Made by a program: the position numbers and the translations under genes | The notes under the pieces: generated by a model | The model's input: the letters and a program-made list of their open reading frames with translations, nothing else | Database searches by the model: none | Told to the model about the DNA's origin: nothing | In this document: one piece after another, positions 6,699-9,095 of the stretch | How the letters are laid out: the number at the start of each line of letters is the position of its first letter | Numbering within the stretch: the first letter of the stretch is position 1 | DNA from: Syntrophomonas sp. UBA1376 | GTDB lineage: Bacteria > Bacillota > Syntrophomonadia > Syntrophomonadales > Syntrophomonadaceae | Reading direction: 5' to 3' | NCBI GenBank assembly: GCA_002305535.1 | Contig: DBRE01000046.1 | Location: 1 to 9,095, forward strand | Length of the DNA stretch: 9,095 bases

Positions 6699-8075
6699 GT
6701 GGAACTGTCCTTAGGATATGTAAGAGAAGTTACCGGTGGCGACCTGGTCAGAGGTGCCGAGCAAATGGCTATAAACGGCATATCCACTGATTCACGGCAG
6801 GTAGGGAGCGGGGAGTTATTTTTCGCCCTGGCAGGCGAAACTTTTGACGGGCATGATTATGTTGAAAAAGCTTTTGCCCAGGGCGCAAGTGCAGCAGTGG
6901 TTTCGCGTCTGGAACCCAAAACTTACGGAAATCAAGAAGGCTTAATATTGGTAACCGACACCATTCAGGCCTTACAGGATTTGGCTGCTGCCTGGAGAAC
7001 GAAATTCGATCTGCCTTTGATTGCTATAACCGGTAGTATAGGCAAAACTACTACCCGGGACATGCTTAGTGCAATTTTATCAACTCGGTGGCATACCTTG
7101 ACTACTCAGGCTAATTATAATAATGAGATTGGACTGCCCTTAACCTTATTAAGAATAGGACCTGAGCATCAAGCTGCTGTCGTGGAATTGGCTATGCGGG
7201 GATCAGGGGAGATCCGAAGATTAACTCAAATAACCCAACCGACGGTTGCTGTCATCACCAATGTGGAACGGGTGCATCTGGAGACTTTAGGCAGTCTGGA
7301 GAACATAGCCCGGGCTAAATGCGAGATATTGGAATCCATACGGGATTTTGCGGTAATAAACGGAGATGATCCCTATTTGGCGAAAGCTGCTGCAGATTAT
7401 ATTTGTCCACGTTATACCTTCGGTTATAATGAAAGTTGTGATTTTAGACTTCTCGAGGTAGGGTTGAGAAATCAAAAACTCAACTTGAGGGCTCGGCTGC
7501 AGCAAACAGAGGCAAATTTTGAATTCGCTATCCCTTCTCGCCAATTGGCTGGCAATGTTTTAGCTGCTATAGCCGTCGCCTACCTATACGGATTCAGTGT
7601 TGATGAGATTAGACAGGGGTTGAGCCAATACCAGCCCACTGGCAATCGCTTAAACATCACTGATTTGAATCAAGGTGGCATTTTAATCAACGATACCTAT
7701 AACGCTAATCCGGTTTCCATGATGGCAGCTTTGGAAGTGGGGCGAGAAATTGCCGAGGGCAATCGATTTGTGGCTGTTTTAGGGGATATGTATGAATTGG
7801 GTGATTATGAGGATAAAGGCCATAGGGAGGTAGGAGCCAAGGCTGCTCAGTTAGGAGTGGATCTACTGGTTACCCTTGGAGAAAAGGCGCGACTGATATC
7901 AGAGGAAGCCCAAAAATGCGGGCTGCCCTTAGAAAATATTTATCATTTTCCGGTTAAGGAAGACAGTGTTACTTTTCTGCGCAGCCAGATCAGCAAGGGG
8001 GATACGGTTTTGTTCAAAGCCTCGCGTGGAATGCAGCTGGAGGCTCTTATTGAGGAATGGCTGAAAGCGGATTGA
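6699..8075 (+). CDS. murF: UDP-MurNAc-tripeptide--D-alanyl-D-alanine ligase MurF
   Basis: MurF joins D-Ala-D-Ala to UDP-MurNAc-tripeptide in the cytoplasm, finishing the pentapeptide that MraY uses next. The 458 residues cover the three Mur ligase domains. The ATP loop is GSIGKTTT at 112-119, with Ile where MurE has Asn. The NNEIG motif at 141-145 and DTYNANP at 332-338 are typical MurF signatures that separate it from the other Mur ligases. The start is GTG, two bases after the murE stop, with its ribosome site inside murE. The N-terminal domain, with ISTDSRQVGSGELFFAL, is recognisably related to that of MurE. The assignment is firm. Confidence 0.96.
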   Translation: MELSLGYVREVTGGDLVRGAEQMAINGISTDSRQVGSGELFFALAGETFDGHDYVEKAFAQGASAAVVSRLEPKTYGNQEGLILVTDTIQALQDLAAAWRTKFDLPLIAITGSIGKTTTRDMLSAILSTRWHTLTTQANYNNEIGLPLTLLRIGPEHQAAVVELAMRGSGEIRRLTQITQPTVAVITNVERVHLETLGSLENIARAKCEILESIRDFAVINGDDPYLAKAAADYICPRYTFGYNESCDFRLLEVGLRNQKLNLRARLQQTEANFEFAIPSRQLAGNVLAAIAVAYLYGFSVDEIRQGLSQYQPTGNRLNITDLNQGGILINDTYNANPVSMMAALEVGREIAEGNRFVAVLGDMYELGDYEDKGHREVGAKAAQLGVDLLVTLGEKARLISEEAQKCGLPLENIYHFPVKEDSVTFLRSQISKGDTVLFKASRGMQLEALIEEWLKAD

Positions 8076-8090
8076 TTCAGGAGGAAATAG

Positions 8091-9065
8091 ATGCAGGGAA
8101 TTGTGATCACGACTCTGCTGGCACTAGGAATTGCTGTGCTGACCGTTGTTCTGATGGGACCATTGGTAATCCCTTTTTTAACCAAACTGAAGGTAGGGCA
8201 GAGCATACGTGAAGATGGCCCACAACGCCACTTGAGGAAGGCTGGGACCCCTACCATGGGTGGGATTATGATAGCCACCGCTATTATGGTGGCTACTTTC
8301 ATATTGGCAGGCAACAGTGGTGAAGCCGTTGCCGCTGTTGCCGTGATGCTGGCTTTTGGTGCTGTTGGCTTTTGGGATGATTACATTAAGGTAGTATTAA
8401 AAAGATCTCTTGGTTTACGGGCGCGTGAAAAGCTGGGTTTACAACTGCTAATTGGCCTGGCTTTTGGACTGCTTCTTTTGTACTATTTTCAACGGGGAAC
8501 TACGGTAATTCTTCCGTTTTTGGGTCTTGAATGGGATTTGGGAATAGCCTATATTCCCTTTGTGATATTGGTACTTATAGCTACTAGCAACACGGTTAAT
8601 CTTACCGATGGCTTGGATGGACTGGCGACGGGAGTGACTTTTATTGTAGCTCTGGGGTTTGCCCTGGTATGTTTGATGACATCCCATTATCAATTAGCCG
8701 TGTTTTGTGGTGCTTTAGCGGGAGGATGTTTGGGATTTCTCTTTTTTAATCGCTACCCGGCTCGGGTTTTCATGGGTGACACGGGATCCATGGCTTTAGG
8801 AGGAGCCGTAGCAGCAGTTGCAGCACTTACCCATTCAGAACTATTCCTTTTGCTATTGGGTGGAGTTTATGTTTTGGAAGGTCTCAGCGTTATTGCACAG
8901 GTCATATCCTTTCAGACTACTGGTCGACGAGTTCTATTAATGGCACCCTTACACCATCATTTTGAGTTAAAAGGTTGGTCGGAGAAAAAAGTGGTGCGAG
9001 TTTTTTGGATACTGTCATTAGCTTTTGTAATATTGGGTCTATGGGGATACCGAAATATAGGGTGA
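8091..9065 (+). CDS. mraY: Phospho-N-acetylmuramoyl-pentapeptide-transferase MraY
   Basis: MraY is a polytopic membrane enzyme that transfers phospho-MurNAc-pentapeptide from UDP to undecaprenyl phosphate, making lipid I on the inner face of the membrane. The 324-residue length is standard, and the hydrophobic pattern fits about ten membrane helices. Conserved cytoplasmic-loop motifs are present in order: DGPQRHLRKAGTPTMGG from residue 42, the DDY of GFWDDY at 96-98, NTVNLTDGLDG at 167-177, FMGDTGS at 227-233, and PLHHHFE at 286-292. These hold the Asp and His residues needed for Mg and substrate binding. A full AGGAGG ribosome site (8079-8084) sits 6 bases before the ATG, the strongest in the operon. 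The gene follows murF by 15 bases. Confidence 0.97.
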   Translation: MQGIVITTLLALGIAVLTVVLMGPLVIPFLTKLKVGQSIREDGPQRHLRKAGTPTMGGIMIATAIMVATFILAGNSGEAVAAVAVMLAFGAVGFWDDYIKVVLKRSLGLRAREKLGLQLLIGLAFGLLLLYYFQRGTTVILPFLGLEWDLGIAYIPFVILVLIATSNTVNLTDGLDGLATGVTFIVALGFALVCLMTSHYQLAVFCGALAGGCLGFLFFNRYPARVFMGDTGSMALGGAVAAVAALTHSELFLLLLGGVYVLEGLSVIAQVISFQTTGRRVLLMAPLHHHFELKGWSEKKVVRVFWILSLAFVILGLWGYRNIG

Positions 9066-9081
9066 GGAAGTGTGTGTCAAA

Positions 9082-9095
9082 ATGTTAGCAGCCCA
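9082..9095 (+). CDS. Start of the next dcw gene, truncated by the window (probably murD)
   Basis: The mraY stop overlaps a ribosome-site-like TGAGGA (9063-9068). Candidate starts follow: GTG at 9070 or 9072, and ATG at 9082, which is in frame with 9070 and best placed after the site, although 13 bases is long. GTG at 9074 meets a stop after four codons and is excluded. Only Met-Leu-Ala-Ala can be read, too little to identify a protein. In related clusters murD, or sometimes a spoVE/ftsW gene, comes next; that identity is inference from gene order alone. Confidence 0.3.

Overview
The window is the first half of a division and cell wall (dcw) gene cluster from a low- to mid-GC Gram-positive bacterium. 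It is preceded by the 3' end of an unrelated metal-dependent hydrolase gene. The order mraZ, rsmH, ftsL, a PASTA-bearing class B penicillin-binding protein (PBP), murE, murF, mraY is classic for Firmicutes. Three features point to a Clostridia-type, probably spore-forming anaerobe: the PBP with two PASTA domains, the DNPR motif in MurE that specifies meso-diaminopimelate (mDAP), and a possible sigma-H-type promoter. A Syntrophomonas-like lineage is my best guess. That placement is inference from gene order and protein style, not from a database match.

Layout. Positions 1-918 hold the C-terminal 305 residues of a PHP-domain (CehA/McbA-like) protein whose start lies before the window. Positions 919-1188 are the only sizeable intergenic stretch. 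They contain a good intrinsic terminator (about 1016-1061), an A-rich tract, a promoter-like element that fits the sigma-H consensus (1099-1128), and three GTGG-centred repeats spaced exactly 10 bp apart (1127-1156) that look like the MraZ operator. From 1189 to the end all genes are on the plus strand with gaps of 2 to 27 bases. There is no internal terminator, so this looks like one operon. It runs on past the window: mraY stops at 9065, and a ribosome binding site with candidate starts follows at once.

How the genes work together. MraZ is the transcription factor of the cluster and probably acts on its own promoter. RsmH methylates 16S rRNA. FtsL and the PBP are divisome proteins: FtsL is a membrane coiled-coil scaffold, and the PBP is the septal (or spore-cortex) transpeptidase. 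MurE and MurF add mDAP and D-Ala-D-Ala to the UDP-MurNAc peptide. MraY then transfers the finished phospho-MurNAc-pentapeptide to undecaprenyl phosphate, giving lipid I.

I see no unknown defence, mobile or catalytic system here. The genes are ordinary and intact. The most interesting part is the control region ahead of mraZ, where a possible sigma-H promoter abuts a MraZ box.
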